The notes under the pieces are model-generated. The model had not been told where the DNA came from, did not search any database, and saw nothing but the letters and a program-made list of their open reading frames with translations. Shown here one piece after another: positions 47,117-55,225 of a stretch of 64,000 nucleotides of DNA. The first letter of the stretch is position 1; every line of letters starts with the position of its first letter. Both the position numbers and the translations under genes were made by a program. The stretch is from Mycolicibacterium cosmeticum (GTDB lineage: Bacteria > Actinomycetota > Actinomycetes > Mycobacteriales > Mycobacteriaceae). Location of the stretch: assembly GCA_016197365.1 (NCBI GenBank), contig JACPVS010000003.1, forward strand, positions 181,383 to 245,382. Direction: 5' to 3'.

Positions 47117-48118
47117 TCACGCCGGCAGGTTGTACGGCGTGACGACCTGTATCGGCGCCGGACGTACGGGCTCGGCGGGCAGTGCACCGTGCTGCGCCAA
47201 GATCACCCGCATCGCCAGCCGGGCGTCGGCCCGCAGGTCATTGTGCAGAACCACCGAGATGCGCCCATCCCGGAGCAATCGCCGGTTGTCGACATCGAGA
47301 TCATGCGCCACAAAAACCTGGCAGGGCCTACCCGAAGCGTCGAAGGCCGCCACAGTCGCGGTGTTGCCACCACCGGGCGAATACACCGCCCCGACCGCTG
47401 GGTGACGCTCCAGCGCGTCGAGCACCAACCGTTCGTTGGTCGCATCGATACCGTCGCTGCCACTCACCTCGACGATCTCGCGGCCCGAGCCGCGCAGCCC
47501 GGCCCGAAAGCCCACCTCTCGTTCGCCTTCCCCCCGAAACACGTTGCGACTCAGGGTGATCAGCACGCCCGACGGCGACGGACCGAGCCACTGATCCATC
47601 AGGTAGGCGGCGGTGGCGCCTGCGCCGTGATTGTCGATCCCGACGTAGGCGCAGCGACCGCTGTTGGGTACATCGGTCGTGTAGGTCACCACCGGGACGC
47701 CTGCGGCGACCAGGCCGTCGACGGCCTCGGCCACCTCGGGTTCGTCCTGCGCCTTGAGCACCACCCCGTGACTGCCCTTGATCCGGCCGAGCACGTCGGC
47801 CATCTGAGCCGTCGAACCCGATTCCCAGAGGTGAAAGCGGGCCCGCACCATCGCCGGGGCGAAGACCGGCAACTCGGCCTCGATGGCGGCGCGAAACGCG
47901 TCGGAGAACCGCTGGGGCGTCTGCATCACCACGTCGATCAGGTAGCGGCGACCGTTGAGCCGCAGCTGGGCCCGCTGCTTGTCCAGGTCTGCGATGGCCT
48001 GCATGACCTCGGTGCGGGTGTTCTCGCGCACCCCGGGCCGGCCGTTGAGCACCCGGTCCACCGTCGCCTCACTGAGACCGCACTGCTGGGCGATCTCCCG
48101 AACCTTGTAGCGATGCAT
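47117..48118 (-). CDS. LacI-family transcriptional regulator
   Basis: The 333-residue protein has a LacI helix-turn-helix at the very N-terminus (VREIAQQCGLSEATVDRVLN, about 5-24, then GRPGVRENT). A periplasmic-binding-protein-like effector domain (about 60-330) contains YVGIDNHGAGATAAYL (about 175-190). It is divergent from the dioxygenase-iolG-iolE-like operon across 77 bp and upstream of the PfkB kinase, so it likely controls both. The effector is presumably a sugar or cyclitol. No perfect palindrome is visible in the gap; TGGCTTTTTGCCG at 48148-48160 is the nearest dyad-like element. Confidence 0.9.
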   Translation of the reverse strand: MHRYKVREIAQQCGLSEATVDRVLNGRPGVRENTRTEVMQAIADLDKQRAQLRLNGRRYLIDVVMQTPQRFSDAFRAAIEAELPVFAPAMVRARFHLWESGSTAQMADVLGRIKGSHGVVLKAQDEPEVAEAVDGLVAAGVPVVTYTTDVPNSGRCAYVGIDNHGAGATAAYLMDQWLGPSPSGVLITLSRNVFRGEGEREVGFRAGLRGSGREIVEVSGSDGIDATNERLVLDALERHPAVGAVYSPGGGNTATVAAFDASGRPCQVFVAHDLDVDNRRLLRDGRISVVLHNDLRADARLAMRVILAQHGALPAEPVRPAPIQVVTPYNLPA

Positions 48119-48195
48119 CAGCCACTCCGTACTGAGGTTTTTTTGATGGCTTTTTGCCGTTGATTATGGCACAGAACACAGCAAGACTATCGGTC

Positions 48196-49359
48196 ATGGC
48201 TGCACCGCTCACCCGATCCGACGCCGCGTGGATCACCGAACCCGATTGCTCGCTGGAGGATTTCCGGGCCCAGGTACTGCGCGACACCACCCTCGCCGAT
48301 TACCCGCACGCCGTCGACGTCCGCAGCAATGTGCTCGTCTACTCCGCGGAGTCCATCGCCGGAGCCGACCGGCGGGCGCTGCAGGCCGAGTTGATCACCG
48401 CCTTCGCCGAAGGCCCCGGCGTCGTGGTGTTCGAGGGCGCCTTCGACCATGACGTGCTGGACCGGGCCAGCGCCGCCTTCGCCGACATCATCGCCGCGCA
48501 GCGCGCGGCGGGTGCCGCGGCCGGCGACCACTTCGGCAAAGCGGGCGTCAACGACCGCATCTGGAACGCCGCGCAGAAGCTGGCCCTGCATGCCCCCGAC
48601 GTCTTCGCGCAGTACTACACCGCCGACACCCTGGCCCTCGTCTCGCAGGCCTGGCTGGGACCGCGCTACCAGGTCACCTCCCAGGTCAATGTCGTCAATC
48701 CCGGTGGGGCGCCCCAGGTTCCGCATCGGGACTACCACCTCGGTTTCGTCGACACCGACCAGCTGGCCGACTACCCGGCGCACCTGCACCGACTGTCACC
48801 GGCACTCACCCTGCAGGGCGCCGTCGCGCACTGCGATATGCCGCTGCGCAGCGGGCCGACCATGCTGCTGCCCTACTCGCAGCGTTTCGAGGCCGGCTAC
48901 ATCGCCTTCTACCGGCCCGAGTTCATCGACTTCTTCGCCACCCACCAGGTGCAACTGCCGCTGCAAAAGGGTGACGCGGTGTTCTTCAACCCGGCGCTCT
49001 ATCACGGGGCGGGCGCCAACACCTCGACCGATATCAGCCGGATGGCCAATCTGCTGCAGATCTCGTCACCGTTCGGGCGGGCGATGGAATCACTGGACCG
49101 AACCGCGATGGTGAAGGCGATCTATCCGGCACTGCTGGCGATGAAACAAGCCGGCCGGACCGACCGGGAATTGGCCAATGCCGTCAACGCCACCGCCGAG
49201 GGCTACGCCTTTCCCACCAATCTCGACAGCGACCAGCCGATCGGCAGCCTCGCCCCGCCCAGCCAGGTCGACACGGTACTGGCCGCACTGGCCGACGACC
49301 TGAGCCCCGAAAACCTCGACACCATCCTCGATCAGCAGCAAGAACGGAGAATTCCATGA
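48196..49359 (+). CDS. phytanoyl-CoA dioxygenase (PhyH)-family Fe(II)/2-oxoglutarate oxygenase
   Basis: I chose ATG 48196 (387 residues); ATG 48166 in the same frame is possible and neither has a strong ribosome-binding site. The iron-binding facial triad begins with H-x-D in PQVPHRDYHLGF (about residues 178-189). The distal His is probably in FNPALYHGAGANTSTDISRM (about 267-286), with its Arg for 2-oxoglutarate. It is the first gene of an operon with iolG, an iolE-like gene and a second Gfo/Idh enzyme. Fe/2OG oxygenases hydroxylate or O-demethylate; the context suggests a cyclitol derivative, but this is inference. Confidence 0.8.
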   Translation: MAAPLTRSDAAWITEPDCSLEDFRAQVLRDTTLADYPHAVDVRSNVLVYSAESIAGADRRALQAELITAFAEGPGVVVFEGAFDHDVLDRASAAFADIIAAQRAAGAAAGDHFGKAGVNDRIWNAAQKLALHAPDVFAQYYTADTLALVSQAWLGPRYQVTSQVNVVNPGGAPQVPHRDYHLGFVDTDQLADYPAHLHRLSPALTLQGAVAHCDMPLRSGPTMLLPYSQRFEAGYIAFYRPEFIDFFATHQVQLPLQKGDAVFFNPALYHGAGANTSTDISRMANLLQISSPFGRAMESLDRTAMVKAIYPALLAMKQAGRTDRELANAVNATAEGYAFPTNLDSDQPIGSLAPPSQVDTVLAALADDLSPENLDTILDQQQERRIP

Positions 49360-50363
49360 CCACCCTCGGCGTTATCGGACTGGGCCGCATCGGTGCGTTC
49401 CACACCGAAACCCTTTCCTCCCTAGCAGGTTTGGATGGGCTGGTGATCACCGACGAGCGCACCGACGTGGCCGCCGCGGTGGCCGCCAAACACGGCGCCA
49501 AGGCCGTCGACACCGTGGAAGAACTGCTGTCCTCCGGCGTGGACGGAGTGGTGGTGGCCGCCGCCACCCCGGCACATGCCGAGCTGACCCTGGCTGCTGT
49601 CGAGCGCGGTATCCCGACTTTCTGCGAGAAGCCGATCGCCTCCACCGCGGCGGAGAGCGCGCGAGTCGCCGACATCATCGCCCGCTCCGGAGTGCCGGTT
49701 CAGGTGGGCTATCAGCGCCGGTTCGACGCCGCGTTCGCGGCTGCCAAGCGCGCGGTCGACGACGGATCGCTGGGGCTGCTGCACACCGTGCGCAGCACCA
49801 CGATGGATCCCGCACCCCCGCCGCTGGACTACATCAAGGGCTCCGGCGGCATCTTCCGGGACTGCGCCGTCCACGATTTCGACATCATCCGATGGATCAC
49901 CGGCCAGAACGCGGTCGACGTGTACGCCACCGGGTCGGTTCAGGGCGACCCGTTGTTCACCGAGTACGGCGATGTGGACACCGCCGCCGTGGTGGTCCGG
50001 TTCGACGGCGGCGCGCTCGGCGTCATCTCGAATGCCCGCTACAACGCCCGCGGATACGATTGCCGCCTCGAGGTACACGGCTTCGACGACAGCGTGGCCG
50101 CCGGCTGGGATCAGGGCGCGCCGCTGCGAAATGTAGATCCGGCCAACACCTTCCCCACCGGCCCCAGCCACAACTTCTTCATGGACCGGTTCACCGAGGC
50201 GTTCCGCACCGAACTGGCGGGCTTCCTCGAGGTGGTCAAGGGCGCGCCGGTCGCCGGCGCGACCGTGGCCGACGCCGTCGAGGTGGCGTGGCTGGCCGAG
50301 GCCGCCACGGAGTCCCTGCGCCGGGGTACCCCGGTCACGATCGCGGAGGTCCGCAACTCATGA
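49356..50363 (+). CDS. iolG: inositol 2-dehydrogenase-like Gfo/Idh/MocA oxidoreductase
   Basis: The 335-residue protein has the NAD-binding GLGRIGAFHTETL (about residues 8-20), the EKPIAST motif (about 91-97) carrying the catalytic Lys, and the GIFRDCAVHDFDIIRW block (about 165-180) with the conserved Asp/His pair of inositol dehydrogenases. It oxidises myo-inositol to scyllo-inosose with NAD, the entry step of the pathway. Its start overlaps the oxygenase stop by 4 bp and its stop overlaps the next start by 4 bp. Related enzymes act on other polyols, so the exact substrate could differ. Confidence 0.82.
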   Translation: MTTLGVIGLGRIGAFHTETLSSLAGLDGLVITDERTDVAAAVAAKHGAKAVDTVEELLSSGVDGVVVAAATPAHAELTLAAVERGIPTFCEKPIASTAAESARVADIIARSGVPVQVGYQRRFDAAFAAAKRAVDDGSLGLLHTVRSTTMDPAPPPLDYIKGSGGIFRDCAVHDFDIIRWITGQNAVDVYATGSVQGDPLFTEYGDVDTAAVVVRFDGGALGVISNARYNARGYDCRLEVHGFDDSVAAGWDQGAPLRNVDPANTFPTGPSHNFFMDRFTEAFRTELAGFLEVVKGAPVAGATVADAVEVAWLAEAATESLRRGTPVTIAEVRNS

Positions 50364-51220
50364 AGATCGCCGGAGCGCCCATTTCCTGGGGTGTCTGTGA
50401 AGTTCCCGGCTGGGGCTACCAGCTTGCGCCGCAACGGGTTCTCGACGAGATGCGGTCGGCCGGGCTGACCGCCACCGAACTCGGTCCGGACGGGTTCCTG
50501 CCCGCCGACGCCGGTGCGTTGACGGCCCTGCTGGATTCGTACGGACTGGCCTGTGTCGGCGGTTTCGTTCCGGTGGTGCTGCACCAGCCCGAACACGACC
50601 CGGCCGAGGATCTGGCCGGCCCGCTGGAGTCGCTGGTGGCTGCCGGCGCCGGCGTGGTGGTGCTGGCCGCGGCGACCGGCTCGGACGGGTATGACGAGCG
50701 TCCCGAACTCGACGAGACCGGTTGGTCCACCTTGCTTTCCAACCTGGACCGACTTGCCGCCATCGTGGCGGCGCGTGGACTCAAAGCGGTGCTGCACCCG
50801 CATGTCGGGACCATCGTCGAGAACAGCGCCGAGGTGGACCGGGTGCTGGCCGGGTCGAGCATCCCGCTGTGCCTGGACACCGGCCACCTGCTGATCGGTG
50901 GCACCGATCCACTGGCGCTGGCCCGCCGGGAGCCCGGGCGCATCGAGCACGCACACCTCAAAGATGTGGACGCCGCACTTGCCGCGAAGGTGCAGTCGGG
51001 CGAACTGTCCTACACCCAGGCGGTTGCCGCGGGCATGTACGTGCCGCTGGGCGCGGGTGATGTGGACATCGCCGGAATCGTCAAGGCGTTGGAGGACAAT
51101 GGTTATGACGGCTGGTATGTGATGGAGCAGGACAACATCCTGGCCGGCGAACCCGAAGGCGAAGGGCCGCTGGCCGACGTCCGCGCAAGTGTGTCGTTCC
51201 TCCAGGGCGTCCCCGCGTGA
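50360..51220 (+). CDS. inosose dehydratase-like sugar isomerase/epimerase (IolE-like)
   Basis: I chose ATG 50360, the ATGA overlap with iolG, giving 286 residues. The AP-endonuclease-2 TIM barrel begins IAGAPISWGVCEVPGWGYQL, the characteristic opening of actinobacterial inosose dehydratases. It has metal-site residues in AVLHPHVGTIVE (about 143-154), LCLDTGHLLIGG (about 174-185) and HAHLKDVD (about 198-205). It would dehydrate scyllo-inosose to the trihydroxycyclohexane-dione that IolD hydrolyses. An isomerase acting on a related cyclitol is the alternative. Confidence 0.82.
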   Translation: MKIAGAPISWGVCEVPGWGYQLAPQRVLDEMRSAGLTATELGPDGFLPADAGALTALLDSYGLACVGGFVPVVLHQPEHDPAEDLAGPLESLVAAGAGVVVLAAATGSDGYDERPELDETGWSTLLSNLDRLAAIVAARGLKAVLHPHVGTIVENSAEVDRVLAGSSIPLCLDTGHLLIGGTDPLALARREPGRIEHAHLKDVDAALAAKVQSGELSYTQAVAAGMYVPLGAGDVDIAGIVKALEDNGYDGWYVMEQDNILAGEPEGEGPLADVRASVSFLQGVPA

Positions 51221-52206
51221 GTCTGCGGATCGGGGTGCTCGGCGCATCGCGCATCGCGGAGTCCGCGATCGTCGGGCCCGCGGCCGAACTCGGTCACCGC
51301 CTGGTGGCCGTGGCGGCCCGGGACCGTAGCCGCGCCGAGGCCTTCGCCGACAAGTACGGGGTGGAACGCGTGGTGGAGTCCTATCAGGACGTCATCGACG
51401 ACCCCGAGGTCGATGTGATCTACAACCCGCTGGCCAACTCCCTGCATGCCCCTTGGAATCTGGCGTCGATCGCCGCGGGAAAGCCGGTACTCAGCGAAAA
51501 GCCGTTCGCCCGTGACCATGCCGAGGCGCAACGGGTCGCCGACGCCGCACAGGCGGCGGGTGTGACCGTGTTGGAGGGGTTCCACTACTACTTCCACCCG
51601 GTGACGCAGTGCGCATTCGGACTGGCCGCGGACGGCACGCTCGGGGAAATCGTCGAGATCGAGGCACGGATGGCGATGCCGGAACCTGCCGCAGACGATC
51701 CGCGGTGGTCGCTGGAACTGGCCGGCGGCGCCCTGATGGACCTGGGCTGTTACGGCCTGCACATCATGCGTTCCCTGGGCGGTCTGGCCACGGCCGGGCT
51801 GCAAGGACGGCCGTCGGTGGTACGGGCGCACGCCGAGGAGCGCGCGCCGGGCGTGGACGCCTGGTGCGATGTCGACGTTGCATTTCCGGGTGGCGCTCGC
51901 GGCGTATCGGCCAATTCGATGGTGGCCGATGACTATTCGTTCACCCTGCGGATCGCCGGCACCGACGGCGAGGCACTGGTACACGATTTCATCCGGCCCA
52001 GCCACGACGACCGGTTGACACTGACCACCGCGGCCGGCACCACCGTCGAGCATCTTGGCACCCGGGCCAGCTATACCTATCAGCTGGAAGCGTTCGCCGC
52101 CCACGTCCAGCACGGTGCACCGCTGGCCCTGGGCACCGACGATGCGGTGGCCAATATGGCACTCGTCGATTCGGCGTACCGGGCCGCGGGACTGCCCACC
52201 CGCTAG
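51217..52206 (+). CDS. second Gfo/Idh/MocA-family oxidoreductase
   Basis: The 329-residue protein starts at GTG 51217 (GTGA overlap with the iolE-like gene). It has the nucleotide-binding GVLGASRIAESAI (about 6-18), the catalytic EKPFARD (about 92-98), and an EGFHYYFHPVTQ motif (about 116-127). These place it nearer to the trans-dihydrodiol-dehydrogenase/glucose-fructose-oxidoreductase branch than to IolG. It probably oxidises a stereoisomer or derivative of inositol in the same pathway. Its 3' end overlaps the convergent aldo/keto reductase by 4 bp. Confidence 0.85.
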   Translation: MSLRIGVLGASRIAESAIVGPAAELGHRLVAVAARDRSRAEAFADKYGVERVVESYQDVIDDPEVDVIYNPLANSLHAPWNLASIAAGKPVLSEKPFARDHAEAQRVADAAQAAGVTVLEGFHYYFHPVTQCAFGLAADGTLGEIVEIEARMAMPEPAADDPRWSLELAGGALMDLGCYGLHIMRSLGGLATAGLQGRPSVVRAHAEERAPGVDAWCDVDVAFPGGARGVSANSMVADDYSFTLRIAGTDGEALVHDFIRPSHDDRLTLTTAAGTTVEHLGTRASYTYQLEAFAAHVQHGAPLALGTDDAVANMALVDSAYRAAGLPTR

Positions 52207-53285
52207 TACCGGACGGCGCTGGACAGAAGGGGCGGATAGACCCCCGATAGCTGCCCGTCCACGGTGCTACCGGCGAACTGCAGAGTGGCCCGCATCTGCC
52301 CGTTGAGCTCGGCCGGATAATTCAACGCCGGAGCCGACACCTGGTCCAGTCGATGGAGCTGATCGGATGTCAGCGCGACGTCCAACCCGGCGAGGTTGGA
52401 TTCCAGGTGCGCCAGCCGCCGCGCCCCGATGATCGGTACGACAGTCCCGGCGCGGGCCCGTAACCAGGCCAATGCCACCGCCGCCGAACTGGTTTCAAGG
52501 TCATCGGCGATGGCGTCGACCGCCTCGATCACCGTGAACTCGGCCTCACCGGGCCCGCCGACGTAGGCGGTGCGCGCCGAGTCCGCGACAGCGCTGCCGC
52601 GGCGGTACTTGCCGGACAGGAAGCCGTTCTTGAGGGGGCTCCACGGCACCAGCGCCATGCCCTGGTCTGCCGCCAGTGGAGCCAACTCCCCCTCGACCGT
52701 ACGAGCCAGCAGTGAATACTCGACCTGCAGTGCGATCAGCGGAGTCCAGCCACGCAGCAGCGCCATGGTCTGCGCCTGCGCGGTGACCCAGGCCGGCGTG
52801 TTCGAGAATCCGATATAGCGAACGGTGCCGGCACGCACCAGGTCGTCGAGGGTACGCATGGTCTCCTCGATCGGCGTGTGCCGGTCCCAGTTGTGCAGCC
52901 AGTACACGTCGAGGTAGTCGGTCTGCATGCGGCGCAACGTCTCCTGCACCTGGGCGAGGATCGCCGTGCGGCCCGCACCGCCACCGTTGGGGTCACCCGG
53001 ATACAGGTTGGCGAAGAACTTCGAGGCCAGCACCACACGCTGTCGGCGGCCGGAGTTGCGGGCGAAGAAGTCACCGAGGATCTTTTCGGAGTGCCCGTTG
53101 GTGTAGAAGTTCGCGGTGTCGACGAAGTTGCCACCCCGGTCCAGGTAGGCGGCCAGGATGCGTTCCGATTCCTCGACGCCGACTCCCGCGGCACCGGGAT
53201 CCTCTCCGAATGTCATTGCACCGAGGGCGAAAGGGCTGACCCGCAGGCCAGACCGGCCGAGTGTGACGTAGCTGTCGAGTGCCAT
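52203..53285 (-). CDS. aldo/keto reductase
   Basis: I chose ATG 53285 (360 residues). The TIM-barrel AKR has the tetrad elements: Asp/Tyr in FVDTANFYTNGHSEKILGDF (about 53-72), Lys in VVLASKFF (about 83-90) and His in YWLHNWDRH (about 126-134). The C-terminal NADPH site is in IIGARRLAHLESNL (about 300-313). It is divergent from an AraC regulator and lies between the two inositol modules; its link to cyclitol metabolism is uncertain. A general carbonyl-detoxifying role is equally possible. Confidence 0.9.
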   Translation of the reverse strand: MALDSYVTLGRSGLRVSPFALGAMTFGEDPGAAGVGVEESERILAAYLDRGGNFVDTANFYTNGHSEKILGDFFARNSGRRQRVVLASKFFANLYPGDPNGGGAGRTAILAQVQETLRRMQTDYLDVYWLHNWDRHTPIEETMRTLDDLVRAGTVRYIGFSNTPAWVTAQAQTMALLRGWTPLIALQVEYSLLARTVEGELAPLAADQGMALVPWSPLKNGFLSGKYRRGSAVADSARTAYVGGPGEAEFTVIEAVDAIADDLETSSAAVALAWLRARAGTVVPIIGARRLAHLESNLAGLDVALTSDQLHRLDQVSAPALNYPAELNGQMRATLQFAGSTVDGQLSGVYPPLLSSAVRY

Positions 53286-53426
53286 GGAATTGCTCCTCAA
53301 GAAAGGGAATTGGACTTCTCCATTCCAACCGGGGAGGGGCCACGCGGGTAGACCGATGCAGGCACGTTCTTGCACGATCCTGCTCAATTTGCCTGGATCG
53401 GATGCCCGGCGTGATTGGCTGCAGAG
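53286..53426. promoter_or_regulatory. AKR/AraC divergent control region with tandem half-sites
   Basis: Between the two start codons, GGCACGTTCT and TGCACGATCC follow each other (about 53364-53383; 7 of 10 positions equal). They are enclosed by GCAGG and CCTGC, which form an inverted repeat. Tandem 10-bp repeats are the usual layout of AraC-family operators, so the AraC regulator probably acts here on the aldo/keto reductase gene. A GAAAGGGAATTGG stretch near 53298 lies in the leader of neither gene in a telling way. Confidence 0.45.
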
Positions 53427-54332
53427 ATGCACACCGTGTCCGACTCCCTGGCCGAGATACGACGCCTGATCGACGCGCATGCCCGCGCCGATCTGCGCAC
53501 ATCCATCGAGGGCCTGTTGTTGTCCAAGGTGGCCGGTGGCGGCAGTCCGGACTACTCGCTGACCGATCCCCTGCTGGTCGTGATGGCCCAGGGCGGCAAG
53601 CGGCTGCTGCTGGGTGACGAGGCGTTCGAATACCGCGCCGGACAGTGTCTGGTCGTCGCAGCCAGCCTGCCGGTGACCGGGCACTACCTCGACACCACTC
53701 CCGAACGACCATCGCTGGCCATGGGGCTGGTTTTGCGCCCGGATGCGCTGTCGGCATTGCTGTTACGCACACCGGTCCGGTCCCGGGCGCGCGCCTCGGC
53801 CGGGGCCGCCATCGCCACCGGCGATGCAACCCCCGACGTGTTGGACGCGGTCGCCCGATTCCTTCGCCTGCTGGACAGTCCCACCGACGCCGCCGTGCTG
53901 GCTCCCCTGCTCGAGCAGGAGATCTTATGGCGGCTGCTCACGGGTCCGCAGGGCGATATCGTCCGCCAGATCGGTCTCGCCGACAGCGCGCTGGCCCATG
54001 TCAACCGCGCGATCAGCTGGATGCGGGACAACTACGCCGCCCCGGTCCGGATGGAGGATCTGGCGCGGATGTCAGGAATGAGCACCTCGGCGTTCCATCG
54101 GCAGTTCCGCGCCGTCACGGCGATGAGCCCGTTGCAGTTCCAGAAGCGGATCCGTCTGCAGGAGGCCAGATCCCTGCTCGTCGCACGGCCCGGTGACATC
54201 GCGGGCGTGGGACACCGGGTGGGCTATGACAGCCCCTCGCAGTTCACCCGCGAGTACCACCGGCTGTTCGGGGCGCCGCCCGGTCAGGATGCGTTACGGC
54301 TACGCGAGATGGGTGAGCAGAGCTTCCCCTGA
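53427..54332 (+). CDS. AraC-family transcriptional regulator
   Basis: I chose ATG 53427 (301 residues); a TTG at 53415 is in frame. The N-terminal AraC_N-type sensor (about 15-160: GQCLVVAASLPVTG) is followed by the double helix-turn-helix at the C-terminus (about 200-295): MEDLARMSGMSTSAFHRQF as the first, and DIAGVGHRVGYDSPSQFTREYHRLFG-type sequence as the second reader. It is divergent from the aldo/keto reductase and converges on the ABC operon. Regulators of this subgroup often control an adjacent AKR or SDR in response to a small carbonyl compound. Confidence 0.9.
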   Translation: MHTVSDSLAEIRRLIDAHARADLRTSIEGLLLSKVAGGGSPDYSLTDPLLVVMAQGGKRLLLGDEAFEYRAGQCLVVAASLPVTGHYLDTTPERPSLAMGLVLRPDALSALLLRTPVRSRARASAGAAIATGDATPDVLDAVARFLRLLDSPTDAAVLAPLLEQEILWRLLTGPQGDIVRQIGLADSALAHVNRAISWMRDNYAAPVRMEDLARMSGMSTSAFHRQFRAVTAMSPLQFQKRIRLQEARSLLVARPGDIAGVGHRVGYDSPSQFTREYHRLFGAPPGQDALRLREMGEQSFP

Positions 54333-54334
54333 GA

Positions 54335-54396
54335 CGCCGAAACTGCACCTTCTGACGGGTAACTCGGCGATTTCGTCAGAAGGCGCAGTCTCGGCG
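54335..54396. repeat. intergenic inverted repeat between convergent genes
   Basis: Bases 54335-54357 and 54374-54396 are reverse complements at 21 of 23 positions, with a 16-nt spacer. The element fills almost the whole gap between the AraC stop (54332) and the ABC ATPase stop (54403). It could act as a two-way terminator. The long arms and large loop are unlike ordinary intrinsic terminators and suggest a dispersed palindromic repeat of the genome. Confidence 0.75.
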
Positions 54397-54402
54397 GCCG
54401 TT

Positions 54403-55221
54403 TTAGCGGCGGCCCAGTTCGTGGGTCAGGGCCTCGAGTTCGTTCCCGCCGGCCATCTCCTGGGTGAGGTGCTCCAGCGTGATCTCGTCATAGGTGCAGT
54501 CCAGCTTCTGCCTGCCGCGGTTGAGCAGCACGAAGTGGTCGCCCACCATGTGCGCGTGGTGCGGGTTGTGGGTGATGAAGATGACCCCGAAACCCTGCTC
54601 CTTGGCCGCGGTGATGTAGCGCAGCACCATGCCGGACTGCTTGACACCCAGTGCGGCGGTGGGCTCGTCGAGGATTAGCACCCGGGCGCCGAAGAAGATG
54701 GCGCGCGCGATGGCCACGCACTGACGCTGACCACCCGAGAGCGAGCCGATCGGCGCGTCCACGTCGGGCAGGTCGATGCCCATCTTGTGCAGTTCGGCGA
54801 TGGTCGTCGCCCGCATCGCCGGGATGTCCAGCGACTTGAGGATGCCCTTCTTGCGCAGCTCGTTGCCGAGGAAGAAGTTGCGCCACACCGGCATCAGGCT
54901 GACGACGGCCAGGTCCTGGTACACCGTGGCGATACCCGCGTTGAGCGAATCCTTCGGGGAGTCGAACGTCGTCGCCTCACCGTCGATGAGCAGTTCGCCC
55001 TCGGTGGGCTTGTGCAGGCCGGCGATGATCTTGATGAGCGTGGACTTGCCCGCGCCGTTGTCGCCGAGCACACCGGTCACCTCGCCGGCACCCACCCGAA
55101 GGTTGATGTCCTTGAGCGCGATGATGTTTCCGTAACTCTTGCCGACGTTGCGGAGCTCCACCAGGGGCGCCTCACCACCCGCGGGGGTCTCGGCGATCGG
55201 GGTTTGCGCTGCAGTGGTCAT
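54403..55221 (-). CDS. sugar/inositol ABC transporter ATP-binding protein
   Basis: The 272-residue single-cassette ATPase has Walker A GDNGAGKSTLIKI (about residues 53-65), the signature LSGGQRQCVAIARA (about 156-169), Walker B VLILDEPTAALG (about 176-187) and the H-loop ITHNPHHA (about 213-220). Sugar importers of the ribose/inositol (CUT2) class usually have a fused double cassette of about 500 residues; here only one cassette is present, as in the FrcA-like subgroup. It is the third gene of the binding protein-permease-ATPase operon. Confidence 0.93.
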   Translation of the reverse strand: MTTAAQTPIAETPAGGEAPLVELRNVGKSYGNIIALKDINLRVGAGEVTGVLGDNGAGKSTLIKIIAGLHKPTEGELLIDGEATTFDSPKDSLNAGIATVYQDLAVVSLMPVWRNFFLGNELRKKGILKSLDIPAMRATTIAELHKMGIDLPDVDAPIGSLSGGQRQCVAIARAIFFGARVLILDEPTAALGVKQSGMVLRYITAAKEQGFGVIFITHNPHHAHMVGDHFVLLNRGRQKLDCTYDEITLEHLTQEMAGGNELEALTHELGRR

Positions 55222-55225
55222 GTGT

